From the NCBI RefSeq assembly GCF_900101615.1, contig NZ_FMZX01000015.1, positions 1 through 64,000 on the forward strand: a stretch of 64,000 nucleotides of DNA. The letters are read 5' to 3'. This stretch comes from Belnapia rosea. GTDB lineage: Bacteria > Pseudomonadota > Alphaproteobacteria > Acetobacterales > Acetobacteraceae. Each line of letters begins with the position of its first letter. The stretch's first letter is position 1. A program made the position numbers and the translations under genes. Positions 25,701 through 33,652 of this stretch are shown here, one piece after another. The notes under the pieces were generated by a model that was given only the letters and a program-made list of their open reading frames with translations, did not search any database and had not been told where the DNA came from.

Positions 25701-28700
25701 CCCAGCGCTGGTACGCCGACCGGATCTGGCATGCTCCCGGTGTCTCTTCCGGTGGCACTGGCGGGCCCTGCACTCAGGACGGCCGAGCATTCGGCGAGGT
25801 AGAGTGCCGCGACTCAACACTCCGCACCGTCTTCACCCATGACCACTTCGGCCCCTCCTCAATCCAGCAGCACGGCTTCTACAGTGCGCTGCTGGTTGAG
25901 CCGGAAGGAAGCGAATGGTTCACGGCCGACGGTCGTCCGATGTGTTCGAGCCCCGCTTCCATGGCCGGATCGCGCCCGCAGGGGACCTGCGTCATGCCGG
26001 TAACGCAGCTATTCCCACCTGACCCTGACGCGAGCGGGGGGGAGGATCTTTTAGCCTCCATACGCGCCCTTTGGCGACCGAACGCCCAGGCCGTGATCGT
26101 CCGCGCCGGCGGCAACCCGTCGACGCAGGAGTATCACCGCGACCACCGCGAATTCCCGATGGCCATCGCCGACTTCGCGTTGCTCTATGCTCCCGGCCCG
26201 GTCGGGGTGAAGCCGCGCCCACGAACCCTTTCGCCTGCCAGCCAGGAGAGGGTGATGGAGTTCCGCCGCCAGAACGGCTGGCCGGTCGACCCGCCGCTGG
26301 CCCCCGAGGCGATCAGCCAACACCACCATAATCCCTTTTTGCTGAACTACGGTCACGAGCCGCTACCGCTGCGCATCGGTCGGCACTCCGAGATGCCGGA
26401 CGAGCGCCCACCCTTGCCGCGCGAGGACAACGAAGGCGATAAGCCGCTGAGCGCGCGCTGCCCGCAGACCCGTGTCAACAATCTGGATGAAATCAAGATG
26501 CAGCGCCCGGCTCCTGTGCCGCGCCCGGGCGAGATCGCGCTTGCCGATCCCGGTGACCTCGCCAACGCCTTCGACAGCTGGTGCCATGGCGATCCTTTCA
26601 CTGAGATTTTCGAGGCCTTCGAGGGCGAGCAGTTCCAGATCCGGCTAATCCAGGGCGCGCAGGAGGTGCAGCACGTCTTCAACGCGCCGGGGCTCCGCTG
26701 GCGCCGGGATCCGGATGTCTCCTACGGTGCACAAGGCACCACGGGTGATTTGGCAGCCCGACTGCTGGCCCAGCGGAATACGCCGGCGGACCGGCTTACA
26801 GCGCGCGAAATTCAACCGAGCTTCGTCTCGGCCCAGGAGGTCGGGATCTCGGAGCATTTCGAGTTCCAGACTACGCACACCGACGTGACCGGACGGGCAG
26901 GCGCGGCCGATTTCCTGTGGCACTTCGGCTCCTCTGACGCGATCTGGAACGGAGCCTGGGGAGTGATCCGCCTCCATGGCGGCACCATCCGGGACCACCA
27001 GAGGGAGTGGAACGAGAACAACGGCGAACGCGAAGCTACGGCTACGCCGGACGCGACCTGCGACGTCGCGCGGGGCATGGCCGACGCTCGTGGCCTGCCC
27101 AAACCCGACTGCGACCGGAGGGCAGTACGCGGCCGCCTGCTTAGCGTCCGCGCCGGCCGGGCAGCGGCCGAACAGGCCGGCGCTGCGGATGCCTTCCGGA
27201 GGCAGAAGGCGGGCGAGCACGCCTTCCAGTCGCCGCAGGTGCACTTCCCCGAATGGCAGCAGCATCCGGAGCAGCCCGGCAAATCACGTCCGTTCCGTGG
27301 CGGCATCGATAACAATGCTTGTCCCGAGCAGGTGGCTTGGCTGCGGCTGCCCTCACCAGGCACAGCGGACAGCGCGCCGTCCTGGGCCTTCGAACGCGTG
27401 CGGATGCGGAGCTATGAGGTTGTCGCCGAGCCGGACACACGGCCGGGCGAGCGCGGCCGGGAGGTCTGGCGCGGAGAGGGCGGGCGCATCTACGACCCGC
27501 GGCCGCTGCGGTTCCGTGCGATCCGCATGGCCACCAGCCTGGGCGCGGTGCCGCCACATCCCAACGCCGCCGTCTACCGCGACTTACCGGCTGCGGATGC
27601 GGATGCGGGACCGCTGGTCCTGCGCGCCCTGGCCGGCGAATGCATCCACGTCCGCCTGCGCCACCGCGCGCCCGGCGCGGCACTCGACCCGGTGGAGGGG
27701 GAGGCGCGCCTGCCCGGCATCGTCTCGCTGAACACCACCTACGAGCACGTGCCCGGGCCACGCTCTTGGGAGCGCGGCTTCGATGCACGCGCTGCCCTGG
27801 GGCGTGATGCGCTGCGCCGTGCTGGCGTGCTGCTACCCTCCCGCCGGGTCTCGCTGATGCCGCAGCTCGTCCAGCAGAACCCGCTCGACACCGGAGTGCT
27901 AGCGGGCATCAACAGCCTGTCCCAGGTGGATCCGCAACGCGACGCCTACCGTCGGCTCGCGGCGGAGGCACCGGAGAGCGGGCTGGACACGGTGGTGGAC
28001 TACGCGTGGTTCGCCGGCGTCAACATACCGGACCCGCGCAATCGCGGTGGCGAGGAGCACCAAGCCTTCACGGTGGTCGGTTTTGCCATGGATTTCGGGC
28101 CCGTTCCCCTGACCTCCGGCACCGACCCATTCTTCCAGCCGGCACACGGCCTGCTCGGCACGCTCGTCGTGCACGAGGCCCATGCGCGGCTGCCGGAGCC
28201 TGGAGATCCGCCACCGCCACCGAACATGCCCCGTGGCGGCTGGACGGCGCCCGTGACGCCGGTCTGGCTCGCGCGCGGGGAAGGGAATGACCGGGCCCGG
28301 CCGGCCGACTACACCGATGCTGTCTTGGTCTATCGGGATGGCTTGAACCACCACTTCCGCAGCCGCGACCAGGCATCCGAATACCAGGAGGGCAGGCCAC
28401 TGCCGGACTGCCCTGTCTGCGACGACAGCTACGACCGGGGCGAGCGCGGTGCGGGATGGCGCGCTGAGCCTCTTTGGGCGCGCCTCATGCCCTTCCCCAC
28501 GCAGCGCCGCGAAGGTGTAGTGTTCCCGCAGCCGAGAACCCGCCCGCCGGGCCCACCGGCCAGCATGCTCCCTCATGCCGACCAGCAGGGTCAGCCGGCG
28601 TTCGAGGGAAGGCCCGACCTCAACGCCATCGTTTTCCCTCGGACCCACCTGCTGGCGCCCGGTTCGCGGATGCCAGTTATCCGGGCCACGACGAACCGGG

Positions 28701-29062
28701 AGTTGCGCCTGCATGTGCTCCAGCCCGCAGGACGGGCGCGGCAGCGCATCTTCACCGTCCTCGGCCATGACTACCGTGATGGCCACTTTTACCCGGGCGC
28801 CCCGGAGCGGGCGCAGCGACTGTCGCCGACATTCCTTCGCGTATCTCTGGGCGCGTCCCACGGCCAGGAACCGACCTGCGGGGTTGGCAATAGGTCTGGC
28901 GAGGCCGGATGGTACGGGGCGGCCGGGGCTTCGCTGCTCGGCCCGGGTCGGGCGGTCACCGCCGTGATCCCATGCCCGCGCACAGGCCGGTGGCTCTGGC
29001 GCGACGGGCCCACCCCGATGCTAAATGCCGGCGTCTGGGGCTGGTTGGAGGTGCGCCCATGA
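22718..29062 (+). CDS. Giant secreted multicopper oxidase, MnxG/McoA-like
   Basis: A 2114-residue precursor with a signal peptide (MRSLTLATALVVISCHGALA). Several cupredoxin domains follow: NVVALEQPLLYNRFGSHNPH (~residue 45), HAGPKETHVFHLHAHQW (~540) and GDAIFHCHLYPHFAQGMWAL (~590) carry the copper-binding HxH, HCH and the downstream His and Met of a type 1 site. HDHFGPSSIQQHGFY (~1040) and DFLWHFGSSDAIWNGAWG (~1400) belong to later domains. Such giant oxidases include Mn(II) oxidases of Pseudomonas and Bacillus; the substrate here is not shown. Its stop overlaps the next start. The 2-kb size without frameshift argues that it is under selection. Confidence 0.88.
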   Translation: MRSLTLATALVVISCHGALAQVAPSRGSATHIDDSLRQRSTVVANVVALEQPLLYNRFGSHNPHGMIFALSRDVTHPGQRSSPARLREDKRPRPLVLRMNVGDVLEVRFLNLLPGVRRNERGCEGRVGGGDSTDWPATACAGISVIGLPMPSASVDGPRPPQPQTIPFEFDVGSGTGATGTTSVPVSCETDHTDRPDNEAKRQGLIPQRPGECRIYRFTADRPGAHLMLSHAAPTGGQGDGGSLSHGLFGVVVVEREGSRWYRSQVDAATLAAAREAVRKTSNGQPTAFLNYEAVAQGAPLLNMARSAPSDGLLEIMHSDLNAIVYCPLAERERGGSRPGEKPLAGAPQDRDLPSRDVPEWHCASRAMREASPGVASVEPDGEPWHGLPAHRSFTAVFHDELKTRYARPFELLDPERRLALLGGSRGENGAPEPNGAMLDGIRDGFAINYGASGMGSILLANRLGIGPARDCTECLYEEFFLQSWANGDPALITPEMSDSLPEQVARGARLYPDDPSNVHHSYLGDRVVFQNLHAGPKETHVFHLHAHQWRAGSDGQGAYRDSQTIAPLQAFAYEIDYGGGGNLNLTPGDAIFHCHLYPHFAQGMWALWRNHDVLEDGTRTLPDGKLGEGTNPADGTRRPGAPIPAVVPLPGQAMPPAPTYDEDPEPAVAGRPGYPFFVPGLRGHRAPQPPMDIRDDGGLPRHRVVGVGERHGPDLRGAILDADFVLHLDKLELELLPQDGDLREKRAMAFHAALGESPGTAPRARNAIDGSLVEGRRFRPVAIGQMGAYNLPRPENGEPGWFRVNGRDPVRGAPFADPCRNTASEDPGAGRYSHSPLRVYEVSAVELDLVVNEAGWHDPQGHTNVLTAEAERVEHRSMRAAPFFFRAHSGDCVEYHHQNRTGGVLKLDDFQVATPIDTIGQHIHLVKFDVLAADGSANGWNYEDGTFARSTILERLEAASRGRLVDTDGAPRSRDALRQQIDRLRAEPRYQTTTQRWYADRIWHAPGVSSGGTGGPCTQDGRAFGEVECRDSTLRTVFTHDHFGPSSIQQHGFYSALLVEPEGSEWFTADGRPMCSSPASMAGSRPQGTCVMPVTQLFPPDPDASGGEDLLASIRALWRPNAQAVIVRAGGNPSTQEYHRDHREFPMAIADFALLYAPGPVGVKPRPRTLSPASQERVMEFRRQNGWPVDPPLAPEAISQHHHNPFLLNYGHEPLPLRIGRHSEMPDERPPLPREDNEGDKPLSARCPQTRVNNLDEIKMQRPAPVPRPGEIALADPGDLANAFDSWCHGDPFTEIFEAFEGEQFQIRLIQGAQEVQHVFNAPGLRWRRDPDVSYGAQGTTGDLAARLLAQRNTPADRLTAREIQPSFVSAQEVGISEHFEFQTTHTDVTGRAGAADFLWHFGSSDAIWNGAWGVIRLHGGTIRDHQREWNENNGEREATATPDATCDVARGMADARGLPKPDCDRRAVRGRLLSVRAGRAAAEQAGAADAFRRQKAGEHAFQSPQVHFPEWQQHPEQPGKSRPFRGGIDNNACPEQVAWLRLPSPGTADSAPSWAFERVRMRSYEVVAEPDTRPGERGREVWRGEGGRIYDPRPLRFRAIRMATSLGAVPPHPNAAVYRDLPAADADAGPLVLRALAGECIHVRLRHRAPGAALDPVEGEARLPGIVSLNTTYEHVPGPRSWERGFDARAALGRDALRRAGVLLPSRRVSLMPQLVQQNPLDTGVLAGINSLSQVDPQRDAYRRLAAEAPESGLDTVVDYAWFAGVNIPDPRNRGGEEHQAFTVVGFAMDFGPVPLTSGTDPFFQPAHGLLGTLVVHEAHARLPEPGDPPPPPNMPRGGWTAPVTPVWLARGEGNDRARPADYTDAVLVYRDGLNHHFRSRDQASEYQEGRPLPDCPVCDDSYDRGERGAGWRAEPLWARLMPFPTQRREGVVFPQPRTRPPGPPASMLPHADQQGQPAFEGRPDLNAIVFPRTHLLAPGSRMPVIRATTNRELRLHVLQPAGRARQRIFTVLGHDYRDGHFYPGAPERAQRLSPTFLRVSLGASHGQEPTCGVGNRSGEAGWYGAAGASLLGPGRAVTAVIPCPRTGRWLWRDGPTPMLNAGVWGWLEVRP

Positions 29063-30555
29063 CACCAAGGCATGGGGTAGCACCGAGCCTGGCGTTGACG
29101 GCATTCCTGGTGACCAGCTTGGCCGGGGCGCCCGTGGCCGGCCAGGAGGTGCAGCCCTTTGCTGCGCCCGGTAGGGCGGGGGCCAGTTCCCCGGGAGGGG
29201 GCGAGCTGGTCGCAGGTCGTCCGATGCGTCTCGGCTTCGCGCCCGCACCCGGAATTGCGGCGGCGCCGCCGAGCATGTATCGCGCCTTCTTCGATCGGCC
29301 AACCGACCGGGTGCCCTGCATCGAGGCGGCACGGCGCTTGGTCGCTAATGGCGGCAAGGGTGTAGGCTCACGGGAGCTCACGGGACCGCTCGTGGCCGCC
29401 TTCGGCTCGGACGCGACCATCACCATGATCGATCCCTCGCTTCGTCTTGGTCCCGCTGGCCTGGCGGGTATTGTGCGGCTGCCAGGGCCTCCAAAGGCCT
29501 TCACATTGGACACCGTCGGGCAGCGCCTATTTGTTGCCACAGCCGAGCCGCCAGTCGTGGCGACAGTGGACCTCGTCACGCGCCGCGCCGACGCTGTGCT
29601 TAGTTTTGACAAGCCCGTAACGGATCTCGCCTGGGACGCGGCCGGCGAGGTGCTTCTCGTACTTTCGGCGGACGGCGTCGTCACCCTCCATGACCCCGAC
29701 ACGCTGCAGCCGCGCGCCGAACCGACCCTGCCCATGGGCAGCGCTGGGTCCATAGCAATCCTTCCACGCGAGCGGCTGGTGGCGCTCGCCTCGATTGCGG
29801 GCCAGCTTCTGATCCTCGACGCTCCGACATTGCGCCCGCTGCACGTAGTAGATCTCCCGGGTAGTGCCGGACATCCGGTGCGGCTCGCCGTTGCGGAGGA
29901 AACGGCGACAATCTTCGTCGCCGCTGGAGCATTGGCTTTCGCTATCGAGGCAACGAGTGGCAGGCTCGTCGCGCGCCTCGTCCTTCCAGCGTCAGCGAAG
30001 GCGGTGCTGCCCCTACCCTCGGGCCGTGCCGCCGCACTGCTGATCGACGGCGCAGTGGTGGTGCTCGACGCCGCTGCGGGTCTTGCCTTCAAACTGCCTG
30101 CCGCGCTTTCGGCCGAAGTTTCCCTGGCAGGCCCGACACTCTACCTGCGCCCTGAAGGGACATCGCGGTTGACCCTAGTAGACGCCTTGCGCCTACGCCC
30201 GGGCCGGGTTGGTACCGCAGTCGCCGACGCCGGCGCAGCTGCGTTTGGAAATGCAGGACTACCGCTGCTGGCACCGCTGGGCGAAGCGATGCTGGTAGGC
30301 AATCCGGAGGAGCGCAGGATCTACCTTCACCACGGTATGGGGATGGCGTCGCCCCGTGCGGCTTTCGCCGCCGGTGGCTCGCCCCTCGCGGGGATTGTGG
30401 CCCTGGCGCGTGAGCCCGCGCGCACCGCTGCGGCGCGCATCGAACTCACCACGGAAGCCCCAGGAGTAGGCCGCTGGCGGCTAATCTTCGCCTTGCCGGA
30501 GCAGGGCCGCGCCGTCTGCCACGAGATCAGCATAGCGCCGGAGGCCCCGGCGTGA
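29059..30555 (+). CDS. Secreted beta-propeller protein
   Basis: A 498-residue protein with a signal peptide (LALTAFLVTSLAGAPVAGQ). From residue ~130 it has repeated strands of the YVTN/WD type, for example KAFTLDTVGQRLFVATAEPP, TDLAWDAAGEVLLVLSADGV and RLAVAEETATIFVAAGALAF, each about 40 residues apart, consistent with a six- or seven-bladed propeller. It may present the oxidase to partners or bind the metal product. ATGA overlap with the oxidase and GTGA overlap with the SCO gene show tight coupling. Confidence 0.75.
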   Translation: MTPRHGVAPSLALTAFLVTSLAGAPVAGQEVQPFAAPGRAGASSPGGGELVAGRPMRLGFAPAPGIAAAPPSMYRAFFDRPTDRVPCIEAARRLVANGGKGVGSRELTGPLVAAFGSDATITMIDPSLRLGPAGLAGIVRLPGPPKAFTLDTVGQRLFVATAEPPVVATVDLVTRRADAVLSFDKPVTDLAWDAAGEVLLVLSADGVVTLHDPDTLQPRAEPTLPMGSAGSIAILPRERLVALASIAGQLLILDAPTLRPLHVVDLPGSAGHPVRLAVAEETATIFVAAGALAFAIEATSGRLVARLVLPASAKAVLPLPSGRAAALLIDGAVVVLDAAAGLAFKLPAALSAEVSLAGPTLYLRPEGTSRLTLVDALRLRPGRVGTAVADAGAAAFGNAGLPLLAPLGEAMLVGNPEERRIYLHHGMGMASPRAAFAAGGSPLAGIVALAREPARTAAARIELTTEAPGVGRWRLIFALPEQGRAVCHEISIAPEAPA

Positions 30556-31124
30556 GCTCGCGGCCCACCCGTCGCGCCGTGCTCACGGCGGCACTCGCTG
30601 CGCCATCGGTGGCAGCGGCCTGGAGTCCCTTTGCCACCGTGCTGCCGGATGCTCCGCTGCTCGACCATCGGCGTCGACCCTGGCGGTTCCGCAGCGAGGC
30701 CATGGCACAGTGCCCAGTGATCGCTCTTGATCTGATCTACGCCGGCTGCACCTCAATTTGTCCGCTGTCGACTCGCGTGATGGCGGAGGCGCGCAGCCTT
30801 CTCGGCGACGAAGCCGTCGGGCCGCTGCGCTACCTGTCATTGACCCTGGACCCAGACGCCGACACGCCTGAGCGTCTCGCCGAATACGCTGCGGCAGCCG
30901 GCGTAGCCGAAGCCGACAACTGGCTATTCCTCACTGGGACGCGCAGGGATGTCGCTGCGATCCTGCGGGCGCTGCGGGCGCGCTTTGCCCGACCAGACGA
31001 CCATGCGCCGGTCTTCTTCGTGGGCGAAGGACGCATTCCCCGGTTGCAGCAGCTTTTCGCCATTCCTCCGCCCGAGGAACTCGCTGCGGAGCTTCGTAGA
31101 CTTTGGCACGGCTCGCGGGGATGA
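30552..31124 (+). CDS. SCO1/SenC-type copper chaperone (oxidase operon)
   Basis: A 190-residue protein with a Tat-like or Sec leader (SSRPTRRAVLTAALAAPSVA) and a thioredoxin fold bearing the copper motif YAGCTSICPL (Cys66 and Cys70, CxxxC) and a distal His in DDHAPVFFVG (His151). SCO proteins load copper onto periplasmic cuproenzymes. Placed directly behind a giant copper oxidase, it is most likely dedicated to it. A second SCO at 49756 serves a different cluster. GTG start inside the previous stop. Confidence 0.88.
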   Translation: MSSRPTRRAVLTAALAAPSVAAAWSPFATVLPDAPLLDHRRRPWRFRSEAMAQCPVIALDLIYAGCTSICPLSTRVMAEARSLLGDEAVGPLRYLSLTLDPDADTPERLAEYAAAAGVAEADNWLFLTGTRRDVAAILRALRARFARPDDHAPVFFVGEGRIPRLQQLFAIPPPEELAAELRRLWHGSRG

Positions 31125-32470
31125 CGGCAAGCGCGGCAATTTTGGCGTTGGCGCTAACAACGGTCGCAATGCCTCTCGCTCTCGCTGCCGACCGCCCCGA
31201 CGTTGAGGCTGGTGCGGCTCTGTTCCAGGGTAATGGCCTACGCGCCACGCTGCCTCATATGGGCGGTCTGCAGTTGTATGGGGACTCGGCTGCCTGTACT
31301 CGCTGTCACGGAGCAGATGCTATGGGGCAGCTCGAGGGAGGGCTGGCCGCGCCCGCTCTAGTCTGGCGCCTCATGCGCGCGAGCACACCAGCGCGGCCGG
31401 GCTATGACGCCGCATCGCTTTGGCGTGCGTTGGCCGAGGGGCAAGACTCGGCCGGGCGGGCACTTCATCCGGTTATGCCTCGCTACGACCTGCGGGAGGC
31501 GGATATCACCTCGCTGATCGCGTTTCTGCAGAGCGACAGGCGCAGTGCAGTTGGCGTAAGTGGTGATGAAATCCGCATTGCGGTGCCGCATCTCGCGGGC
31601 GATGCGTTTGTCCCTACGCTTCTCAATGCACTATGGGCAGCCCCAGGACGCAATGCCTGGGGACGACGCCTGCGCGCGGTCGCGCTACCTGTTGCGGCGG
31701 ATGGTCAGGGGGCACAGGCCTCAGTCTTACGCGCGGCTGCGACACTGGCGGCGGTAGCGGGTCCGGGTGCCCGAGTGCCAGGCCTTGATGCTGCTTTGCA
31801 GGCGGCAGACCTGCCTCACCTATTTCCGCTCGACAGCTACGACGCCGCGCCCACCGCTGCTGTGCTCGCTGAAGCGCCTATTGCTGTACAAGTCTCCATC
31901 CTCAAGCGGCATGCTGAAGCGATGGGCGGTGCCGTCGCCCTGCTCTGCGGGGAAAGGGTTCTGGAGGAGCAAAGCTGCACCGATCGTCTGCCAGCCGGGA
32001 TCAAGGCAGTGGTTGCCGCGCGGCAATTGCGCTCTGACGACCTCGCTTGGCTGCCCGCAGGTGTGACGGTGTTCCTGCCGTTTGATCACGCGGCGGCACT
32101 GCTGCGGCAGCAACCCAAGCTTGCCTTCCCGCTAGTGGTGGCAGACCCGCGCGGCCGTTTGATGCCGGGCAGCGTGCTTGAGGAGCTCCGCCGTTTGGCG
32201 CCCGCCTTATTGGCGCGGCAACCCGACCTCGCACGGCGCATCCACGCAGCGGCGGACCTCACGGCACTCGCACTCCAGCGCGCCGGACCTTGGCCGGTGT
32301 CTACTGAGCTCCGCGCCGCGCTCGCCAATATCGCGGCCGGCCAAGTCAGTGCCCTTATCGCCCCGATGAACGATGGCATCAGGATTGATGCCGCTTATGG
32401 CGTGCAACTTTTCCAATTAAGGCCGGGCAGCAGCGAGGCCCAGGTCAATGTCACTTGGGAGCGGCCGTGA
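31121..32470 (+). CDS. c-type cytochrome with a large C-terminal domain
   Basis: From ATG 31121 (overlapping the SCO stop) the protein has 449 residues: a signal peptide (ILALALTTVAMPLALAA), one haem site ACTRCHGADAMG (Cys59, Cys62, His63) with a later Met (HPVMPRYDLREADI), then from ~165 a 280-residue domain (EIRIAVPHLAGDAFVPTLLN) that resembles a periplasmic binding-protein fold by eye. It likely takes electrons from the oxidase or carries them to it. The fusion is unusual; the C-terminal family is not identified. Confidence 0.75.
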   Translation: MTASAAILALALTTVAMPLALAADRPDVEAGAALFQGNGLRATLPHMGGLQLYGDSAACTRCHGADAMGQLEGGLAAPALVWRLMRASTPARPGYDAASLWRALAEGQDSAGRALHPVMPRYDLREADITSLIAFLQSDRRSAVGVSGDEIRIAVPHLAGDAFVPTLLNALWAAPGRNAWGRRLRAVALPVAADGQGAQASVLRAAATLAAVAGPGARVPGLDAALQAADLPHLFPLDSYDAAPTAAVLAEAPIAVQVSILKRHAEAMGGAVALLCGERVLEEQSCTDRLPAGIKAVVAARQLRSDDLAWLPAGVTVFLPFDHAAALLRQQPKLAFPLVVADPRGRLMPGSVLEELRRLAPALLARQPDLARRIHAAADLTALALQRAGPWPVSTELRAALANIAAGQVSALIAPMNDGIRIDAAYGVQLFQLRPGSSEAQVNVTWERP

Positions 32471-32590
32471 TTGTGTTTGATCGTCAGGCAAGGCGCTCGC
32501 CATGCTTTTCGCGGCAGAGCGGCGCAAACGGTGCTGAAGCGGCTTAGAACAGCTGTCGCATCGCGCGTCTCGCTTTTGGAGTTCGAAGCC

Positions 32591-33292
32591 ATGTCCTTGC
32601 CGAACTACGGGGTGCTCGTCGGCCGGTTCGACCACTTTGAGCGCGATCCAGAAAACCGCTACGGCAGCTATTTCCACGGGCACGTTTTCGTACGTGCCCC
32701 GCTGCCGCAGGGGATGCAGGCGCTGTTCCGCTGCGCTGTTGACGTGAAGGAGCCCAACGGTGCTATTGAGTACAGCGAGGTGCCACACCTCGATTGGCTG
32801 ATGTCCCGCAGAATAGACCCGTTGCCGGAGGGATACCACGAGCTCGCGCGATCGGACTCGTCCGGTGCAATCGATTATGTTCGGAGCCCGATTCACAGAC
32901 CCCCACCCGAAGCGTCGATGGACTCGACCAACCTACACTCCCGGCCTACGGACATTGGGCAGCGGCCGGTATGGCAGCAGAACGTCGGCGGCAGTGCGCT
33001 CGATGCGCTTGAGGCGTTCCTTGTGAATGCTGAGAGGGTTTTCGTCTTCGGCGCGCCGTTTACAGACGGGAACGGCATACACGACGTGCACATGAACCAG
33101 GGCGATCCTCTACCAGAGCCGGGCGAGCCGAACTATCGGCAAAAGCTGCAATGGTATAACAACAGCGGCGTTTGGCAGGATGGCGCCGTGTTCGCGCAGG
33201 CTGCCAACGGCTCGATGAAAGCGTTCCTGGTGAAGTTCGTCACGCAGACGCTCAATACCGATAAACAGGGTCACCCGTTTGGCAGATCATGA
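32591..33292 (+). CDS. DUF2278 (YukJ-like) protein
   Basis: A 233-residue protein starting MSLPNYGVLVGRFDHFERDP, with the DUF2278 landmarks YFHGHVFV, a SGAIDYVRSP segment, FGAPFTDGNGIHDVHMNQGD and SGVWQDGAVFAQAANG. The His-Asp-x-His cluster suggests a metal site or hydrolase-like role, but the family has no established function. The frame is open from 32471, but family homology begins at ATG 32591. It lies 120 bp after the oxidase operon. Confidence 0.75.
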   Translation: MSLPNYGVLVGRFDHFERDPENRYGSYFHGHVFVRAPLPQGMQALFRCAVDVKEPNGAIEYSEVPHLDWLMSRRIDPLPEGYHELARSDSSGAIDYVRSPIHRPPPEASMDSTNLHSRPTDIGQRPVWQQNVGGSALDALEAFLVNAERVFVFGAPFTDGNGIHDVHMNQGDPLPEPGEPNYRQKLQWYNNSGVWQDGAVFAQAANGSMKAFLVKFVTQTLNTDKQGHPFGRS

Positions 33293-33652
33293 GCAATGGA
33301 GGAGCTCAGTCAACCACACGGCACAGCTAACGCTATTCCTCAGCGGAGCGAAGCGCGCCAGCCGGATTGGCGCAGCTGCTCGGCCAATGCACCAGCATTA
33401 CCGCACCGACGTTGTCACCATCTGCATGCAATGGTTTTCCAGCCTCAGTTTGCGATCCTCTGCCTTCAGCGTCTCGTTAGTGTACGAAACCACACTTAGG
33501 CGGAGCATTGGCTCTAAGTAATGCGGCGTAGCTGGCCCCTAGGAAGGTTCCGCGTCAATATTGTGTCTGCGCACGTCTCCCACTTGACTGCGGGCTACGG
33601 GCTACGGGCTACGGGCTACGGGCTCAGCGTGCTGCCCCGAGGGAGGTCAGCT
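33293..33652. other. Gene-free stretch before the metallo-beta-lactamase gene
   Basis: About 360 bp with no recognisable gene. The end contains the CGGGCTA tandem repeat. A minus-strand frame of 36 residues near 33400-33510 looks like a possible relic but has no family match that I recognise. Confidence 0.4.
33591..33624 (+). repeat. CGGGCTA heptamer tandem repeat
   Basis: Four perfect copies of CGGGCTA plus a fifth partial one lie 29 bp upstream of the next ATG and just before its GGGAGG ribosome-binding site. Seven is not a multiple of three and the array is in the leader, so copy-number change would alter promoter or leader spacing. Confidence 0.85.

Noticed and set aside
27899-28861. 320-codon minus-strand frame inside the giant oxidase gene
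   Set aside because: Antisense to an intact coding region with no domain pattern.
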